The translations under genes and the position numbers were made by a program. A DNA stretch of 64,000 bases from Micropterus salmoides (taxonomy: Eukaryota; Chordata; Actinopteri; Centrarchiformes; Centrarchidae): positions 6,596,104-6,660,103 of the forward strand of contig NW_024040485.1 of the NCBI RefSeq assembly GCF_014851395.1, in the 5' to 3' direction. Below the pieces are notes generated by a model that did not search any database, was not told where the DNA came from, and saw only the letters and a list, made by a program, of their open reading frames with translations. Shown here piece by piece: positions 1 to 12,093 of the stretch (its first letter is position 1; each line of letters begins with the position of its first letter).

Positions 1-600
1 CTCTGCTGAGGAAAGGGGCCGTGGAACGTGTCTCCCCCCCAGACAGAGACGCCAGTTCTACAGCCGGTACTTCATAGTCCCCAAGAAGGACGGAGGGCTG
101 CGTGCCCTATTTTGGATCTGCGGGTTCTAACCGGTCTCTGAGGAGATTCAGGTTCAAGATGCTCATCATCCCCGCCATCATGACGCACATCCAATCTGAG
201 GATTGGTTCGTCACGATAGAGCTAAAGGACGCCTATTTCCAGGTCTCCATCCGTCCTTCTCACAGGAAGTTCCTGAGGTTTGCCTTCGGGGGTGTGGCTT
301 ACCCGTATCGGGTTCTTCCATTCGGCCTGGCACTTCCCCTCGCACATTCACCAAGTGTATGGATGCAGCACGTGCCCCGCTGAGGCTCCAGGGCATCCGG
401 ATTTCAACTTCATCGACGACTGGCTCATCCTAGCCCAGTCTCGAGAGTTGGCGTTCGGCATCGAGATGTCGTTCTGGCTCATCTGCGGCGTTTAGGGCTG
501 AGGCTCAACGCAAAGAAGAGCGTGCTGGCGCCCACCCAACGGACTACGTTCCTAGGGTTGTATGGGATTCGACAACGATGCGGGCACAATTGTCTCAGTC
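1..600 (+). pseudogene. DIRS-like retrotransposon reverse transcriptase fragment
   Basis: Three plus-strand frames together read as a reverse transcriptase palm. Positions 60-130 give a Y-F-(I)-V-P-K-K-D-G-G motif, 220-240 give LKDAYF with the first catalytic Asp, 270-340 give the LRFAFGG...YRVLPFG core, and about 405-440 give an F-I-D-D-W-L-I-L box (the YxDD equivalent). The wording DDWLILAQ and the spacing match DIRS1-type (tyrosine recombinase) retrotransposons rather than Ty3 or LINE elements. At least two frameshifts separate the motifs, and no recombinase gene or split repeats are seen inside the window. The element runs off the left edge. A DIRS/Ngaro-type assignment is inferred from motif wording only. 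Confidence 0.7.
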
Positions 601-3400
601 TCAATAAACTCAGTGTAGCTGTGCTAATTAATCAGTTATTAATGACATATCCTATGTTTTAAACTCTGGAATCACCTAGTCTTTAATTTGGATTTAACAT
701 CAGTCCCTTATTCTTTTTTCTTCTCCTACAAATTATCAATGCTCCTACTCCCAAAATCATAACTGTTCTTTTTCAGCATATGTTGCAGTTTTCAAGGCCC
801 CTGACATTCTGACCATTTGTAATGTTGATCGAGAAGAGCACTTCCCTGGTGAAGTATCTGTCAGCACTCGGTCACATGTGAGAGCATTATGGCTGGAGTT
901 CATTTTTGCTCTGAAGCCTTCTTAACCTTTTAATCTTTGTCCTTTTCAGTTTCACAGTCTTTTAGGTGGTATTTGTCCTCTTTATGAGTCAACTGTACAA
1001 CTTTAGTGCACTAGAAAGACGCTGACATCAGTGGAGGATCAGTGGATGTGGAGGTTGGGCCTGTGGTGCAGCAGGTTGGCACGCCTCTTTGTGGAGCGCC
1101 TCCTGTATCACTGCTCGTTTCTGTGCTTTTCTTGTGCTCTTCGCCCCTTAATTTCCTTTGCTGTGTGTCTCCCGGGACAACCATCGCACTCACTGCGAGC
1201 AAACACTTGCATTTTTGGACCCTTAGAAAGTTGAAAGGCCTTCACAGCTCGAAAAGTAAAAAGACAGTTAATCGTTAAACTACACAACCAAGGAACTAGA
1301 ATGAAACAATAAATCAAAAAAATAGCTTACTTTATCTTTAGTCCTAAGGAATTATTTTATTGAAGCAAACTCTCAAGGAATGTTTATACAAACTAATAAC
1401 TAACTCAGGAGACAGTGAACCAATAGTTGAGAAATTACAATAAACAGTTACATTAGATGAATGTTTTTTAACCTAAAACAAAATTAATGGCCAATTAAAT
1501 CCAATCCCTGCTATAGCTACTTTAACAGATATTATTTGTATGTGGCATCCTAGCTCCTACGTCAGGCTTAAAATATTAGGTGCTGTGCTGATTTCTACAT
1601 CTTTCTACATCTAACTCATTCTCTTGTCCATGTTTCCTAATTTACAAATGTTCTTTAAAATCATGTTTTAATGCAAGCAGTATTCATGTATGTGTTTTTC
1701 TATTCATTAAAATCATTCCTGCTAATTCATCATCACTTGCCCTAAACACTATCCTGTCTTGTGTGTATGTATTGTTCTATCTAATGCAGCCTAGTGTGTA
1801 TATGTGTTAATGTATTTCTCACCTGATGTGCTATGTGTATGTTCCTGTCCTCAGTAGCCATCTACTCATTGCTGATTCCTCTAATTCTTTCTATGAGTGC
1901 CGACCTGCCTCATGCAGTTCTCTATCTGGCAACAGTGTGGTTGTGGAATGTTGCCTCAGCGTATGTGCATGGTGTCTGACATCAGTGCAGATACCTCAGA
2001 TACTCTTGCTATCAATACCCCATGCCTTCTACTGCCTGCTACTAATCTATAGTAAAGTATAAGGCCTTTAGTCTGAATCTTACATGTACACAGTATGCAT
2101 GTATGCATAGGTTATATATGAATATACAAGGTCTGTCTTCTTGTCATTTTGTCATTTTAGTTGACCCAAATTCTAATCTGCTCTGTATCTATTAGTGTTA
2201 TCTACAGTTATCATCATTTTAGTTTTTTTCCTGCTCGTCTCACCAGTGCTCTGCACCCTGCTTATCTTTATAAGATTGCTCCAGCCAAAAAGTGTCTTCA
2301 GCCTGTTATACTGGACTAAATTTTCTTATCATAATATTTTAGTAGGCTGTTTCAACTACATTTTTCTTTTCCAGCAGCCATGACTATTCTTTACCTATTC
2401 TGCTTACTGTCAGCCCTTATTAGTTAAAGAAGTTTTAATAAATTCTGTTATTATTAACTTATTGCTGCACTCTCTGTTAGTGTGAGCGAACTCCTTTTTT
2501 TCTTTTCTCATCCAGTCTCCCTTATTCAGCCGTGGACTGCCGCTTCAGAGCTTAATTTGTCACATAACTATTTCACAATTTAATCAGAGACTACATCAGA
2601 CATGTCTTTTCCACTATACTAGTCCACATTAACTATTTTATCAATATGTATTCATATATTTATTACTTTATTACTACTTCCATCCATTCTACCTTCTTAT
2701 TATACCTTTTTATATCCCCATATCTATTCATCTATTATCATTAAACTTTATATTCAAGACACAAATTTTATTAACTCTTGGTATTATTATTGTAGGCCTT
2801 GGTAATGAGTTTTCTAACATTTACATACAGGATTTTAACATCTGTATACACTTTTTGTTAACACACCCCTATAGACTCTATTTTTAGCAATATTGACATG
2901 CACATACATTTCTCTAATATCCTGACTCCTGCCGGGCCTAACTCGGACCCAGTTTATATTACATAGGCCTTTTGACTCTTTTTTGGTTCCTCAACTGTTT
3001 TGTGCCAGACACAACTCTATATATCTGTGTAGACTGAAGTGATACACTTCCTCAACACAGAAACAACATGTAAGCGAAACTTCACCGAATTTAACTCAAA
3101 GCACGCAATATTCTCCTACCCTGCTGAACAATATTTGAGAGAAATAGGCCATTTGTGTACACAGAGAAAGTCTTAGATCTTTAAGTTCAGCTCATGATGA
3201 ATGAGGGCAAAAACAAGAGTTGCGTTTATAATTTTGTTCAGTCTAGTAAGCCTGAAACAGGTTGTAATCGGTCATAACATTTCAACTTGATATATTCCAT
3301 GAACAATCAAATTATTAAATTGTTCACTTAATTACAAAACATTCAGCTTCGTAAACAATTATATCAGGTTAACTGCCAGCCTTGATTTCATGATTTTCTT
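601..3400. other. AT-rich sequence without a recognisable gene
   Basis: About 2.8 kb with short open frames only. None shows a domain, a splice pattern or similarity to the other repeats in the window. It is downstream (3' side) of the minus-strand thioesterase gene. Confidence 0.5.
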
Positions 3401-3430
3401 ACTTGTTCTTTTATGTTAACCTATTTGCAT

Positions 3431-4039
3431 CTATAACTTGGCTTTAGTCTGCGTGGCATCACAGCTCAGGTGGGTTCTGAAGAACTCCTGGATCTTCTTC
3501 CACAGGTGGACTTCAGCTGCTGCGTGGGAGCTGGGCTCACCCCCCCATATGACTGGCTTGAGTACAAACCCATGAACACTAGAGGGGCAGTAGGGCCCAT
3601 AAGGCGGCTCCAGTAGGTGTCCAGCTCTCGGGTAACACACACTCTCGAAGTTGTCCTTCCCATGACGCTTCAGTCTCTCCACCATCTCCTCCATGTAACC
3701 TTTACTGTCCCAGTTGAGGTCGTCCTCTGAAGCCACAAACAGGAAATGTCCCTTGGCTTGTTCAATGGGGATCAGGCTTCCCTTGTTTTCCTCTGCCAGG
3801 GGATTTGTAACACCATCCTTGATAATGAAGGCCCCTGACTCAACAGGAATCAACTTGCTGAAGTCAAACACTACTGGTGAGAGGATTTGGCGTTTTCTGT
3901 AGTAAAGAGGAACAGCCACATTGGCGCTGCAGCCACTGATCCACACTGTGGCCACAACACCTGGTACATAAGCAGCAAGTGAAAGCGCAATATCTGCCCC
4001 CTTAGATCGTGATATTACACCAACTCCTTTACTGCCCAC
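3431..4039 (-). CDS. Acyl-CoA thioesterase (ACOT/BAAT family), last exon, copy 1
   Basis: This exon encodes the C-terminal alpha/beta-hydrolase domain of an acyl-CoA thioesterase, which hydrolyses fatty acyl-CoA to free acid and CoA. The exon opens at a clear acceptor (CCCAG, 4044-4040) and ends in TAG at 3431. Visible features are the nucleophile elbow ISRSKGAD near the start, an acidic catalytic candidate in ASEDDLNWDSKGY, and the catalytic His in RAGHLLEPPYGP. The product ends in AKL, a peroxisomal targeting (PTS1) tripeptide seen in several peroxisomal ACOTs. The 202 codons fit the usual third exon of this three-exon family. A second copy lies at 32449-33057, and the two share most residues, with a divergent patch around residues 50-75. 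The exon is intact and probably functional if exon 1 exists. Confidence 0.9.
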   Translation of the reverse strand: MGSKGVGVISRSKGADIALSLAAYVPGVVATVWISGCSANVAVPLYYRKRQILSPVVFDFSKLIPVESGAFIIKDGVTNPLAEENKGSLIPIEQAKGHFLFVASEDDLNWDSKGYMEEMVERLKRHGKDNFESVCYPRAGHLLEPPYGPYCPSSVHGFVLKPVIWGGEPSSHAAAEVHLWKKIQEFFRTHLSCDATQTKAKL

Positions 4040-4649
4040 CTGGGAAGAAAATTAGAGGTAGTCTGTATAAACACACAGAGCTCAGGAACTGGGCTAAATG
4101 GCAAATGTTATATACAAACATAAAATGATATACCCTAGATGAGTGGATAAATAACAAGTGACAGAAGTAAAACCATTTTACATGGTGCAGTGCTAACTGT
4201 TGTTCTGTATGGGCTGGAGAAACAGTTTCTCAAAGCACTTAATCAGAATGGGGGTGAGTGCCACAAGGCGGTAGTAATTAAGACTAGACACTGGTGGCTG
4301 TCTTGAAGCAGGTGGGAATCCTATCCCTTAAGCTAGCTGATGTCATTACTGACTCATGTGTTTAGTACACGGGGATGTTATCAGACCCAGCAGCTTTGCT
4401 CATATAGCAGACAGACAATTCGTAAACATTCGTAAATGCCTACTACATACCACCATGACGCAGTATACTACATACTGCGTTTCATAGTAGTATGCACTAT
4501 GAAACTGTTAAATCAATTTATTTTGCAGAATAGGCCAGGCTTAGCCTGTTTCCAGTTTTGGAAAACAGAATTAATTAATAGGAGGAATAGGAGAATCAAA
4601 GGGTTGTGACTTTATGCTACTGGGCTTAAAAGTTACTCAAAAAACTCAC

Positions 4650-4837
4650 CTTAGGATGTTGTAGTAAGAAATCCACTGCTTCTTTAAAGTGGTCCAGGTC
4701 CATCTCTTTCATGTTATCAGGCTTATCAGAGAACACTGCTACATTCAGAACCATAAACCCTTTGTTTGCCAGCAGAGAGGCTCTTTTCTCAGACTTAAAG
4801 CTGCTCAGATCCAACAGAGCGGGAAACTGACCTTCTC
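4650..4837 (-). CDS. Acyl-CoA thioesterase, internal exon, copy 1
   Basis: The 188-nt exon lies between an acceptor (TTTCAG ending at 4838) and a donor (G/GTGAGT, intron starting at 4649). It encodes GEGQFPALLDLSSFKSEK and onward to FLLQHPK, the strand-helix segment that precedes the nucleophile elbow in ACOT/BAAT proteins. Joined to the exon at 4039-3431 it keeps frame. The first exon, which should hold the N-terminal immunoglobulin-like BAAT domain, is not visible. It may lie in the assembly gap at 5297-5796, be displaced beyond the inserted elements, or be lost. Confidence 0.85.
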
Positions 4838-4857
4838 CTGAAACATACACAGGTACA

Positions 4858-5296
4858 TCTTTTATACAAGATGTCTGTCTGATAGTGCTGTAGCTAAATT
4901 TAAGGATGCAATTCCATCAGCTCTACATTAATTATCAGATCACAAAGTAACGGAGGATTCCTGTGCTAATTTTAGTCCCTCCCAAATCGATCATCTTGTT
5001 GATAGTGCTGCAGGCTCACTGCAAATGACACTCGATTCTGTAGCCCCTCTAAAAAAGAAAATACTAAAACAAAGATGGTTAGCTCCATGGTATAACACTG
5101 AAACTCGCAAATTAATTAATTAATTTGGCAAGATAGTCTTAAAACTTATAGGAAGGCCCTCCATAATGCCAGCAGCGCACTACTCGTCATTGATAGAGGA
5201 AAATAGGAACAACCCCGGGTTTCTTTTCAGCACTGTAGCCAGGCTGGCAGAGAGTCACAGCTCTATTGAGCCAAGTATTCCCATAGCTCTCAGTAG
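4858..5296 (+). mobile_element. L2/CR1-type LINE fragment
   Basis: This stretch is a close reverse-complement match to 41520-41905 and to 25010-25210, all parts of the same LINE family between the endonuclease and the reverse transcriptase. Readable pieces include NFSPSQIDHLVDSAAGSLQ and MTLDSVAPLKKK. It has in-frame stops and is cut off by the assembly gap. It sits in the first visible intron of the thioesterase gene. Confidence 0.8.
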
Positions 5297-5796
5297 NNNN
5301 NNNNNNNNNNNNNNNNNNNNNNNNNNNNNNNNNNNNNNNNNNNNNNNNNNNNNNNNNNNNNNNNNNNNNNNNNNNNNNNNNNNNNNNNNNNNNNNNNNNN
5401 NNNNNNNNNNNNNNNNNNNNNNNNNNNNNNNNNNNNNNNNNNNNNNNNNNNNNNNNNNNNNNNNNNNNNNNNNNNNNNNNNNNNNNNNNNNNNNNNNNNN
5501 NNNNNNNNNNNNNNNNNNNNNNNNNNNNNNNNNNNNNNNNNNNNNNNNNNNNNNNNNNNNNNNNNNNNNNNNNNNNNNNNNNNNNNNNNNNNNNNNNNNN
5601 NNNNNNNNNNNNNNNNNNNNNNNNNNNNNNNNNNNNNNNNNNNNNNNNNNNNNNNNNNNNNNNNNNNNNNNNNNNNNNNNNNNNNNNNNNNNNNNNNNNN
5701 NNNNNNNNNNNNNNNNNNNNNNNNNNNNNNNNNNNNNNNNNNNNNNNNNNNNNNNNNNNNNNNNNNNNNNNNNNNNNNNNNNNNNNNNNNNNNNNN
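5297..5796. other. Assembly gap (500 N)
   Basis: Exactly 500 N, the usual placeholder for a gap of unknown size. It hides the junction between the LINE and the left end of the Polinton, including any left terminal inverted repeat. Confidence 0.99.
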
Positions 5797-6008
5797 ACCC
5801 TTTAACCAAAACAACATCCCCTCTTTACCCGAGCCTGAGCATATTCCTGTCTTAAACTCATGTGTGTCTCCAGACCCTTGATTCAAATACAAAATGCTTT
5901 CTCCGAGCTTGAAAATAATGCAATCCCTGCCTTAACCCCCTCTACATCCTCGACCTATCAGTCCCCATTAACTCCCCCCTCACGGAGCAGGTAGCCAACA
6001 CTCCTCCC

Positions 6009-9000
6009 TTGCAACAGCAAGGGGGCAGTGTGACTCAAAATAATGACCCTGTGGCACCTCAAGCAAGAGTCATATCACGACATAGATTCTGTAATTATGA
6101 AATACGTCAGGTGTTGCGCTTTCCTTCTCCAACCAATGCAGAGGGTGTAGTGGATTATGCTCAGTTTTACAATGGTACACTGGAGCAGGTAGATGCGATT
6201 TTACAACAAGCCTTGTCACACAGGAGACCCCAAGATGTGGTGCAGTTGGAGCTAAGAGGTGAAAATCTCCGTAATAATGTATCAGTTATCTTACAGGATG
6301 GTGATGTTGACAATTTAGCAGGTTTTGAAAGACTTTTGCTTCGCATTGTACAATCCAATTGGACCATTATGACAGATGGTGATCTAGAACTGGTTCTCCA
6401 AGTGATCACCTGCCCTACAGGCGCGGGTAAAAGAGCAATGGTGGATAAAATGTTACAAAGCGAAATCTTTCTGTACATTGTAGAAAACGAGGGGAATCAG
6501 TTGTGTTTCGCCGTCTGTCTGGCTCATCTTCTACATCCCCTCCTCAACGATAGACAGGCTCTTGAATGCGGCAGAGAGATTCAAAACAAAGTGGGAATGG
6601 ATGATCAGACACCTGTAGCCTTAAGCGACATCACACGATTTGAACGTGCTTTGGACTGCAAAATTGTAGTGTTTTATAGAGGAGATGACGATAGGGCCCT
6701 CTGTAAATTCATGACCAAAAGCCCAAGACAGAGTAAAACCCTATTTTTGTTTCTCTTTCAGAACCACTACTATGGTATAAAAAATCTAAAGGCCTTTCTG
6801 GGTTCCCCATATCTGTGTGAGTACTGTTACACAGGGTACAACTGTGTGCTGAGTCACCGATGCCCTGCTCATTGTTCCGTTTGCTATGACCCTACCTGTA
6901 ATCAGAAGGGGTTCCAACCTATTGTGTGTAAAGAGTGTAACAGGACATGTCGTTCAGAATTCTGTCTGACAAAGCACAAAGAGCCTACAGAGAGGCCCAG
7001 AGCCAAAAAATTCGCCAGCACGTGCTCCTTGTACAAAAAATGTAACAAATGTGCACAGCTTTACTACTCAGCGATGAGTGGTGAAGGTAAACCACACACA
7101 TGTCCTGCGGTGAAGTGTAAAATCTGTGGTGAGAATTTGACCTCTGACGTTACAGATAAGAGTGAGATGCACCAATGCTACATCCAGACACTACCACCTG
7201 AAACAAAACACACAGAAAAATTGGTGTTTTATGATTTTGAAACATACGTCAATGAAAATGGTGTTCACATACCCTTTTTGGTGTGTACAAAAACGTTAGA
7301 TGGCAAAACATGGAGCTCTCAAGGCAGAAATTGTGCCAACGAGTTTCTCATGCATTTCAGACGCCCTCTGTACAAAAATGCTGTGTTTATTGCTCACAAT
7401 GCTCGAGGTTTTGACTCCTACCTACTCCTCAACGCCATGCTTGAACAAGCATTAAAACCCTCTTTGATTTTGCAAGGTTCAAAAGTCATCTGTATGACAG
7501 ATCCTGATTTTAATCAAAAATACATTGACTCACTGTCCTTTCTTTCCATGCGTTTAGCCGATATGCCAAAAGCTCTCGGTTTCGATGACAGAATTAAAGG
7601 CTATTTTCCCCATAATTTTAGCTCACCTGCCCATTTGACCTACACAGGTCCCTACCCGGAGCCAAAAATGTACGGTACAGAACGCATGACTACGGTACAG
7701 CTGAAAGACTTTAACACCTGGTACGAGACGGCGTGCCGCGGTACATTTGATTTCATGAGAGAGGCCGCCTCTATTGTGAAAACGATGTTGAGATTCTCGC
7801 AGAGGGATGCAAGCTGTTCAGAAAACAGTATATTGAAGAAACAGCGGTTGACCCTTTAGCCGTGCGACTATAGCATCTGCATGCATGAAAGTGTTTGTGA
7901 CCAACTTCCTTCCTCCTAAAAGTTTGGCCATCCCCGACCCGATAACTACACACGCCAGTTCAAAACGTATTTGAACGCAGGCATTCAGTGGTTGCAATGG
8001 GTGGCGAGCACCGAAAACATCTTCATTCAACATGCTTTAAATGAGGGGGAAAAACAACTAGGAAAATACTTTGTAGATGGTTTTGCAGAGATCCAAGGTG
8101 TGAAATATGTATGGGAGTTTCTGGGATGTTTTTTCCATGGCTGTCCGAGTTGTTTCAAAGCTCATGAGACCAATCCTTTGACCGGCCACCCTTTTGAGGA
8201 GTTGCATGCGAGGAGCGAGGAGAAATTACGTGAGTTACAGGCCATCCACAATGCTAAAGTGATTGTCATGAGAGAGCACACATGGACCGAGAAGAAAAAT
8301 CACATCAGGGGTTAAAAGATTTTCTCAATCAGTATAAAGCTCCTCAACCTCTCTCACCCCGCGAAGCTTTGTATGGGGGTCGAACCTGTGCAGTAAAGTT
8401 GAGACACACTGCGGGTGCTAATGAAACGGTAGACTACTTTGATGTGACATCGCTGTATCCCTATGTCAACTGTAACTTTCCCTATCCTTTGGGGCACCCA
8501 AAAATAATCTACAAAGATTTCAAAGAACCCCAAAGCTACTTTGGAATAATCAGAGCCAAAATCTGTCCACCACAGGGTTTATTTTTCATGTTTTGCCATA
8601 TAGAACTGCAGCTGGTAAACTTGTCTTCACACTCTTCGCACCTGCGCTGAACTTAATTTTCAGGAGGGTCCATGTCAACACAGTGATGAGGACAGAGTGA
8701 TGACAGGGGTCTGGGTCACTCCTGAATTTAACAAGGCCTTGGAGATGGGGTATCGGGTAGCTGAGATCACAGAGGTATGGCAATTTGATAGACAGAGTGA
8801 CTCGATTTTTGTTCAGTACATGCACACTTTTCTGAAGGGTAAACAGGAAGCTCAGGTTACCCCCTGAAGCCAAAGATCAGGCAGCCCGAGAAAAGTACAT
8901 CAAAGACTATGTAGCAGACCTCGGCTACGTAAAATTTTAATGCAGTTATGAAAATTAATATTTCCGGGAATATTAATTTTATACCTCGAAATTAGGAGCA

Positions 9001-12000
9001 CCACCTAAAGATTTGCTTGTCCGCCCAAGGCTTTAGGTCCTTGAGTATAGCCTGAGAATTATACCGAGTTCGGTTAATTCATTAGTTGTTATTCTGAAAT
9101 CGTAAGGTCAATCAGTCAGTCTCAGATCTGAGTGTAAGTTTTGTGTATAGGGACTCTAGATTCTGAATAACACACACACATACATCGCTGTGCTCAAAGT
9201 GAATTTATTAACTAACAGAAGAGGGTACAATTGTGGGTAAATGTGGTGATATTACAGGGATAACAGTTAATATGACAACAAGGAGGTACTAAAAAGGGTA
9301 GCCTATGTAAGGTTCGATGGAATTTCAGTTTATATTGTAGAGGGAGAGAATTCTACGAGTATGAGGGAACGAATGACCGAAATTGGGTTGCAGATTTGTT
9401 TGTCTAATCTAAGGGTTATTAACTGTGGATGGAGCCCATAGAACACCAACGAGTCACAGAGTGTTGTTTGTTTTGGCCTACCGTTGCCGCCGGTCCCGTG
9501 GCAAGGCTCGACTGCCGGTTGGCTCGGGAAGTCGGTTCTGGCCCGACCCCAGTGGCGTTTTCAAGTTGGGTTGAAACCAGTGGATTGGTTCCGGAGTCCT
9601 CTTGTGGGAAGCGCTTGCAGCAACGGCTGTCAACCAAGGCTTTTGCTCTGATCTCAGTTCGTTTGGTGTCGCTATAGGGCACACTCAGGGTTTTGCCGTT
9701 AGAGCCGTATTTTCATTTATTCAAGGCCATAAATGAAGGCTTCTGAGTTTCTGGTCCAAAGTTGCTCACAACGGTCGGATGAGGTTGCAACAACAAAATC
9801 AAATAAACTCACACATTCACCGTAGGTTCGCGAGGCCTCGGGAATATCGGCTATTTAACGTTGCTGAGGTTAAACAGGCAGCTCCAAACAAAATAAAGAA
9901 AATCAAATCTCCGCTGAGAAATTTGGAATTCAGGGTCGTAGCTTTCTCAGCTCGTCTGAAGGAGATTTAAGTACGAAACAAAAATCGGAATTTCAAAAGT
10001 AAAGGAAGTTAAGAGAACGTATACGTTTAGTTTCAAGAAAGTTTAAACGAAGAGTTTTGAAGAGGCAAGAAGAAGCTAGAACAAAAGACAGCAAGGCCTT
10101 TTATTGATTCCGCTAGGTAGTGACGTCATTTTGGGGATGATCTCCCAAACGTCGCTAAGGTGTTAACTTTTTGGGATAAAGAAATATACGTTGCGCGTAT
10201 TTCTCTTTGATCTCTCTCTCCACAATATCGAGATTTGGAAAAACACTTAGTTCTGAACATTCGGATAAAGACAGTTAAAACAAGGCTAAACACTATGGAA
10301 AAAGGTTATAATGGTTATATAAACGTAAACAAACCTTGATTACATGTCCTCAGTATACTTGCTGGTTACTGGTTTTAACTCATGAGACAATTTAGATGTA
10401 AGCATGACAGTAAAATTTCGTTTATGCAATTACATGGTGATAGTTAGGCCTACTTAACAATTCTGTCAGTGTAAGCCGAGTTTTAAACACTTGCGTGTTA
10501 TACCTTTCTTGTCCCCTTGGTGGCGCTCGGGTCACACAAGAAAAGAGTAGACATTCCACTTTAACTGAGAGGCTGGTGATGCCTACGAGCGTTTCCATGG
10601 ATAATTTAGTAAGAAATTGTATATGAAACATCTAACTAAAGCATTAGTTAGCATTGAATAGACAGTGATTACTAGGGAGTAACAGGAATGACTTAAGACA
10701 ACACAGAAAGAGTTTAGAAAACTAGTTCAAGATTACTTTCTTATGGGTCTGCTAGTCTTCAAACATCACTAAAGGATAAAAACAGGGTTATTACTTACTA
10801 AACTCAGAGGCTAACACTGCTGCTCACTTAGCAAGGTTATTATTTAAACAGAATAAACACAGTTATACTGGAACCTTGCTTGGTTCGAGTAACAGGGGAT
10901 TTTATGGTCTTTCTTCTCTGCATTCCTGGCTTATCGCACAGGATATCAGAGAATGAAATGGTGGTTTATGGCTCAGCCGTTCTGTGGAGAGAAAAGAGTC
11001 AGGTTGAGGCTGGAGGTGACCTGCTGGAGGGAGAAGGGGTCAGATCAGCCCCTTTTCCTGTCCTGTGGACTGTCTTTAGTGACACCTTTACGGCTAGAAA
11101 GGTTCACTAAGGCTCTCTGAATACACAATCCTTAAGCGATTCATTGTCTGATTGAGTCTCTTTCGGTCCTTACCAACACTAGGCGATGTCTCTGGGTTTT
11201 ACATGTGAAAAGGTCAACTCTCGGGGAGGGAAACTTCCCTCCCTCTTTTGACACCATCTGACCTTCTTTGAAGTGCGTCTGGTTGAGTTCACAACAACTA
11301 TCAGACCAATCAGGGTGTTTTGCTGGATGCGTCTAAAATTCATCCGAATCCTGCAAAAAGACAAGTCTCCAAATTATGTCTCAACACATTCTGGGGGAAA
11401 TTTGCACAACACTCGAATCAGACACAGACTAAACTAATCACTGACCCTGAAGAGTTTTTTAACTTTATGTTTTCTGGAAAATATAAAGTTAAATACTTTT
11501 CCTTTGTCAACGACAAAACAGCATTGTTGCAGTGGAGTTATGGTGAGCAATGTATTGCCCCTCCAAACAAGGTAGACAACGTCTTTATAGCTGCTTTCAC
11601 CACAGCTTATGGGCGTCTAAAGTTGTACAGTTATTTGGAGCAGCTGCAGGAGAGGGTCTTGTATTATGATACAGACAGTATTATCTATGTCACAAAAAGG
11701 GGGAGAGACGGCTTGACCTGGGTAATTACATGGGCGATTTGACTGATGAGTTAGATGGTGATAGCATAAAAGAATTCGCGGCCGCGGGTCCTAAAAGTTA
11801 TGCATACCAGACTCGTAACAACAAAGTAGTTCTTCGTGTAAAGGGTATCACTCAAACGCATGATTGTTGTGAACAAGTTAACTTTAACAGTGTCAAACAG
11901 TTGGTGGAGAATTATGTGCTAAACTCTGATGATGGTGGTGTCATTGAAACACCTCAGCACAATATTGTACGAGATAAAAGGGGTTTTTCCTTAGAAACTC

Positions 12001-12050
12001 ATCATTCCAGCAAAAGTTTAGAGTGGTGTATGACAAGAGACGGTTACTGA
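6009..12050 (+). pseudogene. PolB: Polinton protein-primed family B DNA polymerase, broken
   Basis: This gene encoded the replication polymerase. The first open part (6009-7859, 616 codons) holds an N-terminal region with a Cys-rich zinc-ribbon-like array (about 6810-7190). The 3'-5' exonuclease follows: FYDFETY (Exo I, near 7230) and the HNARGFD box (Exo II, near 7395). Exo III sits near 7770 in a shifted frame. Polymerase motif A (DVTSLYP) is at 8443-8463, motif B (K...N.FWGK) near 11375-11400, and motif C (YDTDS) near 11663-11680. Frames change near 7775, 7860-7970, 8290 and 8640, and again near 11735. An LTR of about 2.4 kb (8921-11301) separates motifs A and B. Coding potential continues upstream of 6009 toward the gap, with frame changes. 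All catalytic motifs survive, which suggests a fairly recent death. Confidence 0.88.
8921..11301 (-). mobile_element. Solo LTR (retroviral family also present at 36.8-52.5 kb) inserted in PolB
   Basis: Reverse-complement blocks of this insert match the retroviral 5' LTR (for example 9001-9060 with 39740-39795, 9640-9690 with 39065-39100, 10600-10860 with 36841-37090) and the 3' LTR (9001-9060 with 52400-52450). It is flanked by the direct repeat CAGACC at 8915-8920 and 11302-11307, a candidate target-site duplication. With a 4-bp duplication (GACC) the minus-strand reading begins with TG, but the other end is not CA, so the exact termini are uncertain. No gag, pol or env is present between, so it is a solo LTR. 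A strong hairpin lies at its 3' end (8948-8990). Confidence 0.8.
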
Positions 12051-12093
12051 GCCAAGGTCAAACCCTGCCTTTTGGCTATTGAAGAAAAAAATA

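Noticed and set aside
5166..5892. Open frames spanning the N run (also at 33758-34371)
   Set aside because: They exist only because the gap contains no stop codons.
9419..9684. Open frames on both strands inside the LTR
   Set aside because: Overlapping frames in a GC-richer LTR part, not conserved in the 5' and 3' LTR copies.
11772..11786. GAATTCGCGGCCGC, identical to an EcoRI-NotI cloning linker, inside the Polinton polymerase
   Set aside because: It codes in frame for conserved residues (EFAAAGPK) that have a counterpart in the second Polinton relic (EFVTGGPK), with no indel. It is natural sequence, not a cloning artefact.
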